A DNA stretch of 64,000 bases, taken from NCBI RefSeq assembly GCF_021389935.1, contig NZ_CP089979.1, forward strand, positions 1,035,001 to 1,099,000, in the 5' to 3' direction. The notes under the pieces were generated by a model, which was not told where the DNA came from, made no database searches, and was given only the letters and a program-made list of their open reading frames with translations. How positions within the stretch are numbered: position 1 is the stretch's first letter; each line of letters begins with the position of its first letter. Origin of the DNA: Fulvivirga ligni (GTDB lineage: Bacteria > Bacteroidota > Bacteroidia > Cytophagales > Cyclobacteriaceae). A program made the translations under genes and the position numbers. Below, piece by piece: positions 52,528 through 60,368 of the stretch.

Positions 52528-53423
52528 AAGCCTGCTTCCAGTGCCTGAAGAACAAGCGAATTTTTCAGAAAGAAATAAATAAAGAAGGCGTTTAAGCATG
52601 TAGCAGAAATAAGGTTGAGCCACATCGTGTGAGAGAAATCGGCCTTTTCAGGGTTTTTATTCACTTTTAAAAACCAAACTCCGAAGAAGATAACCGTTGG
52701 AGCCATGCTGATAAGAAAAGCGATAGCATACTTCATCTGAAAGTAGTAAATAAAATAAAGTACAAAAGCTGCAGAGGCCAACGAAAAAGCGATTGCTGTA
52801 AAATAGAAAGTCCCTTTAATGCCCAGCTTTATACTTAATGTATGGTCTCCTCTTTTGGCATCTTCCTCATGCTGATAAATCTGTGTCATAGGATATGACC
52901 CCCACAAAATCAGTGAAGTAAGTAGCGCTGGAATAATAACATGAGGCAGGGTTAAAACTCGAAAACTGAAATCATTAAGCCCCATGTATGACATGATGAA
53001 AGTAAAAGCGCCCTGAAAGAAACCGGCGATGAACCAGCTGCCAAATGGATATTTCTTAATACGAACAGATGGATGGCTGTAGGCTTTAGAAACCATTCCG
53101 TATATGAAAAGTGCTAAGGCAAATTGCCAGTTTATAATAAATCCCATTGAAATGGCTATGATATCAAAGAGTATGGCTAGATAATATAATCCTTTTGATA
53201 CTTTTGGAGGATGCTTTAGCCCACCTATGCTTTTTTCATCTTTATCGAAGTAGCTGTTATAGCCATTGCTGGCTGGGTATAGAAAAAAATGTAGGGCCAC
53301 GAAAACAATGATCATGTGGCTAACATTAATATTTGGTGAAATAGCTAGGGCAAATAAAAATACTGGCAATAAAAAAAACGAAAATGGTATTCGTAGGTGT
53401 AGCCAGGATGATTTTTTGAACAT
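52524..53423 (-). CDS. UbiA family prenyltransferase
   Basis: 299 residues with about eight to nine membrane helices. The first Asp-rich motif is NGYNSYFDKDEKS (Asn53, Asp60, Asp62) and the second is YQHEEDAKRGDHT (Asp188, Asp193), binding the Mg-diphosphate of the prenyl donor. The ATG at 53423 is chosen because upstream codons overlap the PKS start. It is divergent from the PKS gene with a 48-base promoter region and convergent with the FAD gene. Menaquinone MenA is not indicated by neighbours; it probably prenylates the PKS product (inference). Confidence 0.85.
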   Translation of the reverse strand: MFKKSSWLHLRIPFSFFLLPVFLFALAISPNINVSHMIIVFVALHFFLYPASNGYNSYFDKDEKSIGGLKHPPKVSKGLYYLAILFDIIAISMGFIINWQFALALFIYGMVSKAYSHPSVRIKKYPFGSWFIAGFFQGAFTFIMSYMGLNDFSFRVLTLPHVIIPALLTSLILWGSYPMTQIYQHEEDAKRGDHTLSIKLGIKGTFYFTAIAFSLASAAFVLYFIYYFQMKYAIAFLISMAPTVIFFGVWFLKVNKNPEKADFSHTMWLNLISATCLNAFFIYFFLKNSLVLQALEAGF

Positions 53424-53471
53424 GAGAAAAATTATTTTCACCAAGTTATAGATTTTTATAATAACTACTGA

Positions 53472-54563
53472 ATGAAGGCTTTCATTACGTCTATAGGAAC
53501 GGCTAATCCTAAACATAAAATATCACAACCCCAGGTCTGGGAATTTATGGCTAAGGCCCACCAGATGAATGAAGCTGAGGCTCGAAGCTTAAACATGTTG
53601 TATAGAGCTACGGGCATTCATACGCGTTATTCTGTAATTGAAGACTACAGTGAACCTGGTGTAAGAAGCTTTTACCCAGATTCAGAGGACCTTGAGCCAT
53701 TTCCGTCTACTCAAAAAAGGGCTGCTTTATTTCAAAAAGAGGCCATCTCACTTTGTGAGGAGGCCGCCAGCAAGGCATTGAAAAATAGGAATGTACAAGA
53801 AATAACTCACTTGATTACAGTAAGCTGTACGGGTATGTATGCTCCAGGTATTGACATAGAACTTATAGATAAACTGGGCCTGAATACCACTGTAGAGAGA
53901 ACGGGCATCAACTTTATGGGCTGTTATGCTGCCTTTAATGCTATAAAAGTGGCCAGATCTATTTGTATGTCCAACGCTAAGGCCAAGGTGCTCATTGTGT
54001 GCGTTGAGCTATGCAGTATTCATTTTCAAAAGGAAAAGGTGGCCGATTATTTACTGGCTAATGCTCTTTTTGGAGATGGAGCAGCGGCGATGCTAATGGA
54101 AGCCGAACCTGTAAATGGTATCAACCTGGAAACTCAGGCTTTCCATAGTGACCTAAACCGCGGTGGTGGTGAAGATATGGCCTGGAGAATTGGTGACTAT
54201 GGTTTTGAAATGAGACTTTCTTCATACATTCCAGACTTTATAGAAAAAGATATTGCTCCATTGATTAAAAGACTAAAAGAAAATCTGGATATTGAAAGCT
54301 TTGATTTTCATGCAGTGCATCCTGGAGGTAAAAAGATTCTTGAGGTAATAGAAAGCGAATTAGAGCTTCAACCTGAAGATAACCGCTTTGCACATGAGGT
54401 ACTGAGAAATTATGGTAATATGTCATCGCCAACCATTCTTTTTGTTTTGAAAGAAATAATGCAGATTTTGAAGAAGGAAGATCACAATAAAAATGTATTA
54501 GGCCTGGCATTCGGACCAGGGTTAACATTGGAGAGCATGGTCTTATCAGTTAAGTATCAATAA
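53472..54563 (+). CDS. type III polyketide synthase
   Basis: 363 residues, chalcone/stilbene-synthase superfamily. The catalytic triad is complete: Cys151 in NFMGCYAAFNA, His283 in FHAVHPGGKK and Asn316 in RNYGNMSSP. GFGPGL-type C-terminal loop is present as LAFGPGLTLESM. KAS III is unlikely because that family has a different GGS/A context at the Cys. It condenses an acyl-CoA starter with malonyl-CoA units to resorcinol, pyrone or phloroglucinol rings. The methyltransferase gene starts 1 base after its stop. Confidence 0.92.
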   Translation: MKAFITSIGTANPKHKISQPQVWEFMAKAHQMNEAEARSLNMLYRATGIHTRYSVIEDYSEPGVRSFYPDSEDLEPFPSTQKRAALFQKEAISLCEEAASKALKNRNVQEITHLITVSCTGMYAPGIDIELIDKLGLNTTVERTGINFMGCYAAFNAIKVARSICMSNAKAKVLIVCVELCSIHFQKEKVADYLLANALFGDGAAAMLMEAEPVNGINLETQAFHSDLNRGGGEDMAWRIGDYGFEMRLSSYIPDFIEKDIAPLIKRLKENLDIESFDFHAVHPGGKKILEVIESELELQPEDNRFAHEVLRNYGNMSSPTILFVLKEIMQILKKEDHNKNVLGLAFGPGLTLESMVLSVKYQ

Positions 54564-54564
54564 C

Positions 54565-55278
54565 ATGGCATCGAAATTCAGCAATCGTAGTACTGAACCT
54601 GAGCTCATGGATGATCTTGAGAGCTCCGGGCCGGTGATTGAGCAAACGCTGCGAGAGCTGGAAACCATCAATAAATGGTTAGGGGGGAATTATGTTACTA
54701 CCAACGGACTGGGCAAACTAATCAAAAGGCTTGAAGAAAAACCTAAGGAGCTGACAATCATTGACCTGGGCTGTGGTAGTGGTGATATGTTAAAGAAAAT
54801 AGCACTTTGGGCTCGCAAGAAGTCAATCGCTATTCGGTTAATTGGAGTTGATGCGAATCCACATATTATCAGATATGCAGAAAATAATACCAGAGATTAT
54901 CCCGAAATAGAATTTAAGTGCATCAACATTTTCTCTGACGAATTTAAGGAGCTCAAATGTGATGTAATTACGGCTACATTATTTACCCACCATTTCACTG
55001 ATCAGGAACTGGCCGATTTATTTAATCAATTTAAGACTCAAGCCAGGTTGGGAGTAGTAATTAATGATATCCATCGCCATTGGTTAGCATATTATTCCAT
55101 TAAATTACTTACCTCTTTATTTTCCAGATCACCCATGGTGAAGTATGATGCAGCCGTTTCTGTGCTAAGAGCATTTCATAAAAGTGAGCTGAGATCCATT
55201 TTGTCTAAAAGCCAATGTCCAGATTATAAATTAAAGTGGCTCTGGGCCTTTAGATGGCAACTGATCGTTTGGCACTAA
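54565..55278 (+). CDS. SAM-dependent methyltransferase of the PKS locus
   Basis: 237 residues, class I fold. Motif I is TIIDLGCGSGDMLKK (66-74 core), motif II acidic residue in IRLIGVDANP, and VITATLFTHHFTDQELADL as post-motif. The LFTHHFTD region and FKTQARLGVVINDIHRHWLAYY are seen in methyltransferases acting on phenolic lipids and quinones. It starts 1 base after the PKS stop, so the two are cotranscribed. Its last 4 bases overlap the DUF2267 gene on the other strand. Confidence 0.88.
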   Translation: MASKFSNRSTEPELMDDLESSGPVIEQTLRELETINKWLGGNYVTTNGLGKLIKRLEEKPKELTIIDLGCGSGDMLKKIALWARKKSIAIRLIGVDANPHIIRYAENNTRDYPEIEFKCINIFSDEFKELKCDVITATLFTHHFTDQELADLFNQFKTQARLGVVINDIHRHWLAYYSIKLLTSLFSRSPMVKYDAAVSVLRAFHKSELRSILSKSQCPDYKLKWLWAFRWQLIVWH

Positions 55279-55736
55279 GCCGCTGAGCTTACCTCCAGCA
55301 TAGTCTCCTGAAGCTCTCTTTTGAGGTTATAGTGGAAACTTGAAAAGTTTAAAAGATCCACATGTTTGTTTAAAGACTTCAGAACTGTAATCACAGCAGT
55401 GAGAGCGTCTACCTCCTTAAAGAAAACTCTTTCTTCATCCTGATCATCTTCTGCCAGAACTTCCTCAGTAAACTCATCCAGGTGGCGTAGCTGTATACGT
55501 TCTTCTCTGGGGTTCCAGTTCATTACGTACATTACCTTTAAGTATTCCGGAAGCCTCTTAATGAACTCAGCAGACTCATGGTAAGTTAAGCTTTTACGAA
55601 TAGTATGTAAAACACGGCTAATAGCTAATCCCGCTTTCTCCATGCTTTTAAGACCTAATGATTGGCAAATTTCTTTAATTAGGCCATTGTCTTGCAAAGA
55701 CAAATTAGAGTAGTCAAGAGCGATTGTATTTTCCAT
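55275..55736 (-). CDS. DUF2267 protein
   Basis: 153 residues, all-helical, acidic. It shows the DUF2267 pattern of paired helices: AISRVLHTIRKSLTYHESAEFIKRLPEYLKVMYV (residues about 42-75), then VDALTAVITVLKSLNKHVD. Unlike typical members it also ends with a helix ELQETMLEVSS. Function of the family is unknown. A long inverted repeat lies 5 bases before its start codon (55742-55792). Confidence 0.75.
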   Translation of the reverse strand: MENTIALDYSNLSLQDNGLIKEICQSLGLKSMEKAGLAISRVLHTIRKSLTYHESAEFIKRLPEYLKVMYVMNWNPREERIQLRHLDEFTEEVLAEDDQDEERVFFKEVDALTAVITVLKSLNKHVDLLNFSSFHYNLKRELQETMLEVSSAA

Positions 55737-55741
55737 AAAAT

Positions 55742-55792
55742 TTTACCTGAAGTTATCGTACTACATTATTTGATTTGATAACCTCAGGTAAA
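55742..55792. promoter_or_regulatory. inverted repeat in the leader of the DUF2267 gene
   Basis: 16-base arms with one mismatch (TTTACCTGA-A-GTTATC at 55742-55757 and GATAAC-C-TCAGGTAAA at 55777-55792), 19-base spacer, ending 5 bases before the ATG. It may be an operator or an RNA hairpin controlling translation. The rest of the 169-base gap shows nothing clear. Confidence 0.5.
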
Positions 55793-55905
55793 TAATCGTG
55801 CCAACATCAATTAGCTATTATAAAATGACATTTTTACAGATTTGACCACTCATTTTGGCAGTCTCTTCGTGGATTGATTTCACACTGTGGTGGGCTGGTT
55901 CGCCA

Positions 55906-56484
55906 CTATTCCACAACCCATTTTACTTTTTCATCAATAGGTTTTCTTCTGCCCGCTGGCCATTTGTCAGACTTCGGCATGCCTATGTATAAGAACCCAA
56001 GTAGCTGATCTTCATCACCTAAACCAAAGAAGCTTTTAGCTTTAGGCTGGAAGGTGATGCCGCCCGTGCTCCAGTAACAACCTATTTTATTAGCGGCCGC
56101 GGTAAGTAGCATATTTTGTACGGCACAAGCAGTAGCACATACTTCTTCCACCTCCGGCACCATATTGCTTTTTTTCATACCTATAGCAATAACATGAGAG
56201 CATTCTAATGGCTTACTGTACAGTTTGTCATACTTGTTCTCATCAAAAGTGTCAGGGTTGTTTTCTTTATAAAAATTGGCTTGAAACTCACCCAATTTTT
56301 TAATTCCCTCGCCTTTAAACACTACGAATCTCCAAGGTTCCGTGTGCTTATGGTTAGGGGCCCAGTTAGCATTTTCCAGCATAGTTTCAATGATTGCATC
56401 ATCTACCACTTCACCAGAAAACATATTTGTATAAATAGATCGTCTATCACGAATGATATCATTAACCGCTGTTGTAAAATCCAT
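55906..56484 (-). CDS. nitroreductase family protein
   Basis: 192 residues, FMN-dependent. N-terminal IIRDRRSIYTNMFSGEVVD (FMN-binding RRS), ENANWAPNHKHTEPWRFVVFKG, and the C-terminal FGLGDEDQLLGFLYIGMPK. The NHKHTEPWRF form is the small subgroup found widely in bacteria (YdjA-like). It reduces nitro- or quinone-type substrates with NAD(P)H. Alone on its strand. Confidence 0.9.
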   Translation of the reverse strand: MDFTTAVNDIIRDRRSIYTNMFSGEVVDDAIIETMLENANWAPNHKHTEPWRFVVFKGEGIKKLGEFQANFYKENNPDTFDENKYDKLYSKPLECSHVIAIGMKKSNMVPEVEEVCATACAVQNMLLTAAANKIGCYWSTGGITFQPKAKSFFGLGDEDQLLGFLYIGMPKSDKWPAGRRKPIDEKVKWVVE

Positions 56485-56566
56485 CTGTGTATATTTATTT
56501 ATTAGTTAACTTTTCGCCTTTGACGGAAGGGTCAAAGCATCAATTGTCAATTTTAAAGTTACAACA

Positions 56567-58303
56567 ATGAAATCTTTTCTTTCAGGATCTTGTCTTCTTT
56601 TCTTTACACTTACCTCCCTTTTTGCACAAAAGCTGGAAACAGTATTTGAAAAATCAGATGGTAAAGAAACAGGTACTTACCTGGAAACCATTCAGTTTTA
56701 TTCTGCTCTAGCGCAGCAGTCTCCATACATCTCTATTTCAGAAGTAGGTGAAACAGATAGTGGCCATCCACTACATTTGGTTGTCTTTGATGCAGACAAA
56801 AATTTTGATCTCAATGCCGCCAGAGCAAAAGGGAAAACTATCATCCTGATTAACAATGGCATTCACCCTGGTGAGCCGGATGGAGTAGAGGCTTCTGCCA
56901 TGTTATTAAGAAATTATGCTAGCAACAAAAAGCTTAGGGCTGAGCTGAAAGATATTACACTGGCCATCATTCCTCTGTACAATATTGGTGGAGCTTTAAA
57001 TAGAAATGAACATAGTCGTGCTAACCAGAACGGGCCGGTATCTTATGGTTTTAGAGGTAACGCCAGAAATTATGATCTCAACCGTGATTTTATAAAAGCA
57101 GATTCGAAGAATGCCAGGGCATTTTATCAAATATATCAAAAGGTACAGCCCGACGTGTTCATAGATACGCATGTGAGCAATGGTGCTGATTACCAATACA
57201 GTATAACTCATCTGGCTACTCAGCATGATAAAATTGGGGGAGACATGGGCGACTATTTGCATCAGGTTTTTACGCCTGATTTGGAGAAAAAGATGGTGGA
57301 AAAGAAAAGTGAAATTACTCCCTATGTAAATGTTTTTAACACCACTCCGGATGCTGAAGGGATAAGTCAGTTTATGGATTATCCAAGATATTCTACCGGA
57401 TATACAGCCATGTTTAATACCCTCGGCTTTATGATTGAAACGCACATGCTAAAGCCGTTTGATGTTAGGGTGGAGGCTACTTATAATTTTCTAGAGAGCG
57501 TTTTAGAACTGGCCAAGAGAGATGGTAAAAAGATACAACAACTGCATCATGCATATGAATTGAAGCCTGGCTCTCGTCATTTTTTAGATTGGAAGATGGA
57601 CAAAGACAGCCCTGAAATGATCACATTTAAAGGATATGAAGGTGAGATGATTGATAGTAAGTTTACAGGAAAGCAAAGGCTCTTCTATGACAGAAATAAA
57701 CCTTTTACGAGGGAGATTCCCTACTACACAAATTTCACTGGCACTACGGAGGTGATAGTTCCAAAAGCATATATTATTCCTCAGGGCTGGCATGAGGTGA
57801 TTGATCGCTTAAAATGGAATAATGTTTCGTTTTCTAGATTTCAATCTGATACTACAATTAATGTGGAAGCCTACAGAATACAAGATTATAAGACAGCCAA
57901 AATGGTATACGAAGGGCACTACAGACATTCTGGTGTAGAGCTTTCTACCAGCAAAGAAACCATAGATTTTAGGAAAGGAGATTATATATTCTACATCAAC
58001 CAGCCAGCCGCAAGATTCTTAGTGGAAACACTGGAGCCTCAGGCTCCTGACTCATACTTTAGTTGGAACTTTTTCGATACTATTTTACAGCAGAAAGAAC
58101 ATTTTTCACCTTACGTTTTTGAGGATATCGCGGCAGAATTATTGCAGAAAGACCCTAATCTAAAAGAGGCTTTGAAGAGAAAGAAAAAGGAAGATTCAGA
58201 TTTTGCTGAAAATAGCTACCAGCAGTTAAACTTCATTTACGAGCATTCTCCCTACTACGAAGAAGCGCATATGAACTATCCTGTTTATCGGTTGGTAGAT
58301 TGA
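56567..58303 (+). CDS. M14 family zinc carboxypeptidase
   Basis: 578 residues, signal peptide about 1-20. Zinc ligands His100 and Glu103 in NNGIHPGEPDGVEAS and His202 in VFIDTHVSNG; the catalytic Glu is Glu291 in GFMIETHML. The N-terminal 310 residues form the peptidase; the remaining 260 are beta-rich and probably part of substrate binding. Exported, so it likely trims peptides or peptidoglycan stems outside the cell membrane. Confidence 0.92.
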   Translation: MKSFLSGSCLLFFTLTSLFAQKLETVFEKSDGKETGTYLETIQFYSALAQQSPYISISEVGETDSGHPLHLVVFDADKNFDLNAARAKGKTIILINNGIHPGEPDGVEASAMLLRNYASNKKLRAELKDITLAIIPLYNIGGALNRNEHSRANQNGPVSYGFRGNARNYDLNRDFIKADSKNARAFYQIYQKVQPDVFIDTHVSNGADYQYSITHLATQHDKIGGDMGDYLHQVFTPDLEKKMVEKKSEITPYVNVFNTTPDAEGISQFMDYPRYSTGYTAMFNTLGFMIETHMLKPFDVRVEATYNFLESVLELAKRDGKKIQQLHHAYELKPGSRHFLDWKMDKDSPEMITFKGYEGEMIDSKFTGKQRLFYDRNKPFTREIPYYTNFTGTTEVIVPKAYIIPQGWHEVIDRLKWNNVSFSRFQSDTTINVEAYRIQDYKTAKMVYEGHYRHSGVELSTSKETIDFRKGDYIFYINQPAARFLVETLEPQAPDSYFSWNFFDTILQQKEHFSPYVFEDIAAELLQKDPNLKEALKRKKKEDSDFAENSYQQLNFIYEHSPYYEEAHMNYPVYRLVD

Positions 58304-58384
58304 TTGTAATCTATGTCACTTAGGCGAACAATAATTTTATAAATTTCGTTAAAGCTTACAATCACTTTACCCTGGAATTGTATA

Positions 58385-58852
58385 GTGCGAGATTCTAAAA
58401 TTAAATATTTTGCCTACGGATCCAACATGGATCTGGATCATTTGAAAAGGTTGAAGATTAAGGTTTATAAAGCCCAATCAGCCTCTTTACGTGGTTATAA
58501 GTTGGTGTTTAATATTAAGGATGACGATATACCAAATATCGGATATGCTAATATTATTACCAGCCCCTTTAGCGAGGTAGAAGGTGTGCTCATTGAAACC
58601 GATGTTCAATCAGTTTCTTATCTGGATCTTTATGAAAATTTCCCAGTGGATTATACGAAGGAAATGCATAATATTCGCTTGAAAAGCGGCATTATGGAAA
58701 GAGCCTTTTTATACATTGGTAATACTGGCAGGTACGAAGAAGGACTTAAACCTCTGGATGGGCACTTGCAGCACATTCTAAAGGGCAAAGATTTCATGTC
58801 AAAGGCTTATTATCAAAATTTATTGGAGATTGACTCTATTCAATTCGTATAA
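58385..58852 (+). CDS. gamma-glutamylcyclotransferase-like protein
   Basis: 155 residues. The fold's glycine loop is at the very N terminus, IKYFAYGSNMDLDHLK, and the family strand is EGVLIETDVQSVSYLDLYEN. Members split gamma-glutamyl amino acids to 5-oxoproline. The start is a GTG at 58385 since the first internal ATG is inside the YGSN-M motif. The catalytic Glu cannot be assigned with certainty. It precedes the photolyase-like gene by 43 bases. Confidence 0.8.
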   Translation: MRDSKIKYFAYGSNMDLDHLKRLKIKVYKAQSASLRGYKLVFNIKDDDIPNIGYANIITSPFSEVEGVLIETDVQSVSYLDLYENFPVDYTKEMHNIRLKSGIMERAFLYIGNTGRYEEGLKPLDGHLQHILKGKDFMSKAYYQNLLEIDSIQFV

Positions 58853-58895
58853 TAAATGCCATAAACTTTAAAAGTAAACGGCTGTTACATTTTGC

Positions 58896-60368
58896 ATGGA
58901 TGTAGCCCTTGTTTTTCCTCATCAGCTTTTTCAAAATAATCCTGCTATCGCTTCGGGCAGGAAGGTTTATTTAATTGAGGACCACCTTTATTTTAATCAA
59001 TTTAAGTTTCATAAGCATAAGCTGATATTACATCGGGCATCCATGAAGTATTATGCTCATTTTTTGGAGCAAAAAGACTTACAGGTCAGCTATATTGAAG
59101 CAAATGAGCATGATGGTTTATCTCACTTTTTTAGTGATGTGTTAGATAAGCGAGCTAGGAAAATTCACTACACCCAAACTACAGATTACCTCTTGGAGAG
59201 GAGGCTTAGGAGATTTTCTAAGAAGCATGATATAGCCCTGGAATCTTACCAAACACCTGATTTTTTGTCTAATGCGGAAGACTTAAGGCAAATGATGCCA
59301 TCTGGCAAGAATTATTTTATGGCCAATTTCTATAAGAAACAAAGGCTTCGATTAGACATACTTATTGATAATGGCGAGCCACTCGGAGGCAAATGGAGTT
59401 TTGATGAAGAGAATAGAAAAAAGCTACCTAAAGATGTTTCAATACCCGCCCCTTATCAGCCACAAAAGAATCATTATGTGTCGGAGGCTATTGAGTATGT
59501 AGAATCTAATTATGGTGATAATTATGGAGACTCAGAGAATTTCCATTACCCTGTAACGCACTACCAGGCGGAAAAGGTGTTGGAAGACTTTCTTGAAAAT
59601 AGAATGCACTTGTTTGGTGACTATGAGGATGCTATTAGTAAAAAAGAGCACTTTTTATATCATTCTGTATTGACTCCAGCCCTAAATATCGGTCTGATGA
59701 CACCAAAGCAGGTGTTGGATACTCTTTTCAGATACCATAAAAAACATGATTATCCATTAAACTGTCTTGAAGGTTTTGTGAGGCAAATTATTGGTTGGCG
59801 AGAGTTTATGCGTGGTGTCTATGCTTTTGAAGGCGTTTTCGAGCGAACCAATAATCATTTTAAGCATAAGCGGAAAATTCCTGAGTCTTTCTGGTCTGGT
59901 ACTACTGGCCTGGAGCCCATAGATAATACGATTAAAAAAGTGATCGATACGAGCTATTGTCATCATATTGAGAGACTTATGATCATGGCCAATTTTATGC
60001 TGTTATGCGAGTTTGACCCTGATGAAATATATCAATGGTTTATGGAGCTCTTTATAGATGCCTATGACTGGGTAATGGTACCAAATGTTTATGGTATGAC
60101 GCAATATGCCGATGGCGGTCTAATTACCACTAAGCCATATATCTCTAGTTCTAATTATGTGCTCAAAATGAGTGATTATAAGAAGGGCGACTGGTGCCAG
60201 GTATGGGACGGGTTGTATTGGCGATTTCTACACGTACATCAGGAAGAATTTAGCAAAAATCACCGGATGTCATTTATGACCAAGATGCTGGAGAAAATGG
60301 ATAAAGAAACTCTACAGAATCATATTAATAATGCTGAAGAGTTTCTTGAAAAGTTAGATAAAGGCTAG
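58896..60368 (+). CDS. photolyase/cryptochrome of the bacterial (6-4) type, lacking Fe-S cysteines
   Basis: 490 residues. N-terminal Rossmann-like antenna domain (about 1-130, VALVFPHQLFQNNPAIASG), helical FAD domain (about 240-490) with GFVRQIIGWREFMRGVY, CHHIERLMIMANFMLL, IDAYDWVMVPNVYGMTQYADGGL. This order matches FeS-type bacterial cryptochromes/photolyases. In those proteins the end has Cys-x2-Cys and a further Cys; here it reads MSDYKKGDWCQVWDGLYWRF, so the cluster ligands are not conserved. It may repair UV lesions or act as photoreceptor. Confidence 0.88.
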   Translation: MDVALVFPHQLFQNNPAIASGRKVYLIEDHLYFNQFKFHKHKLILHRASMKYYAHFLEQKDLQVSYIEANEHDGLSHFFSDVLDKRARKIHYTQTTDYLLERRLRRFSKKHDIALESYQTPDFLSNAEDLRQMMPSGKNYFMANFYKKQRLRLDILIDNGEPLGGKWSFDEENRKKLPKDVSIPAPYQPQKNHYVSEAIEYVESNYGDNYGDSENFHYPVTHYQAEKVLEDFLENRMHLFGDYEDAISKKEHFLYHSVLTPALNIGLMTPKQVLDTLFRYHKKHDYPLNCLEGFVRQIIGWREFMRGVYAFEGVFERTNNHFKHKRKIPESFWSGTTGLEPIDNTIKKVIDTSYCHHIERLMIMANFMLLCEFDPDEIYQWFMELFIDAYDWVMVPNVYGMTQYADGGLITTKPYISSSNYVLKMSDYKKGDWCQVWDGLYWRFLHVHQEEFSKNHRMSFMTKMLEKMDKETLQNHINNAEEFLEKLDKG

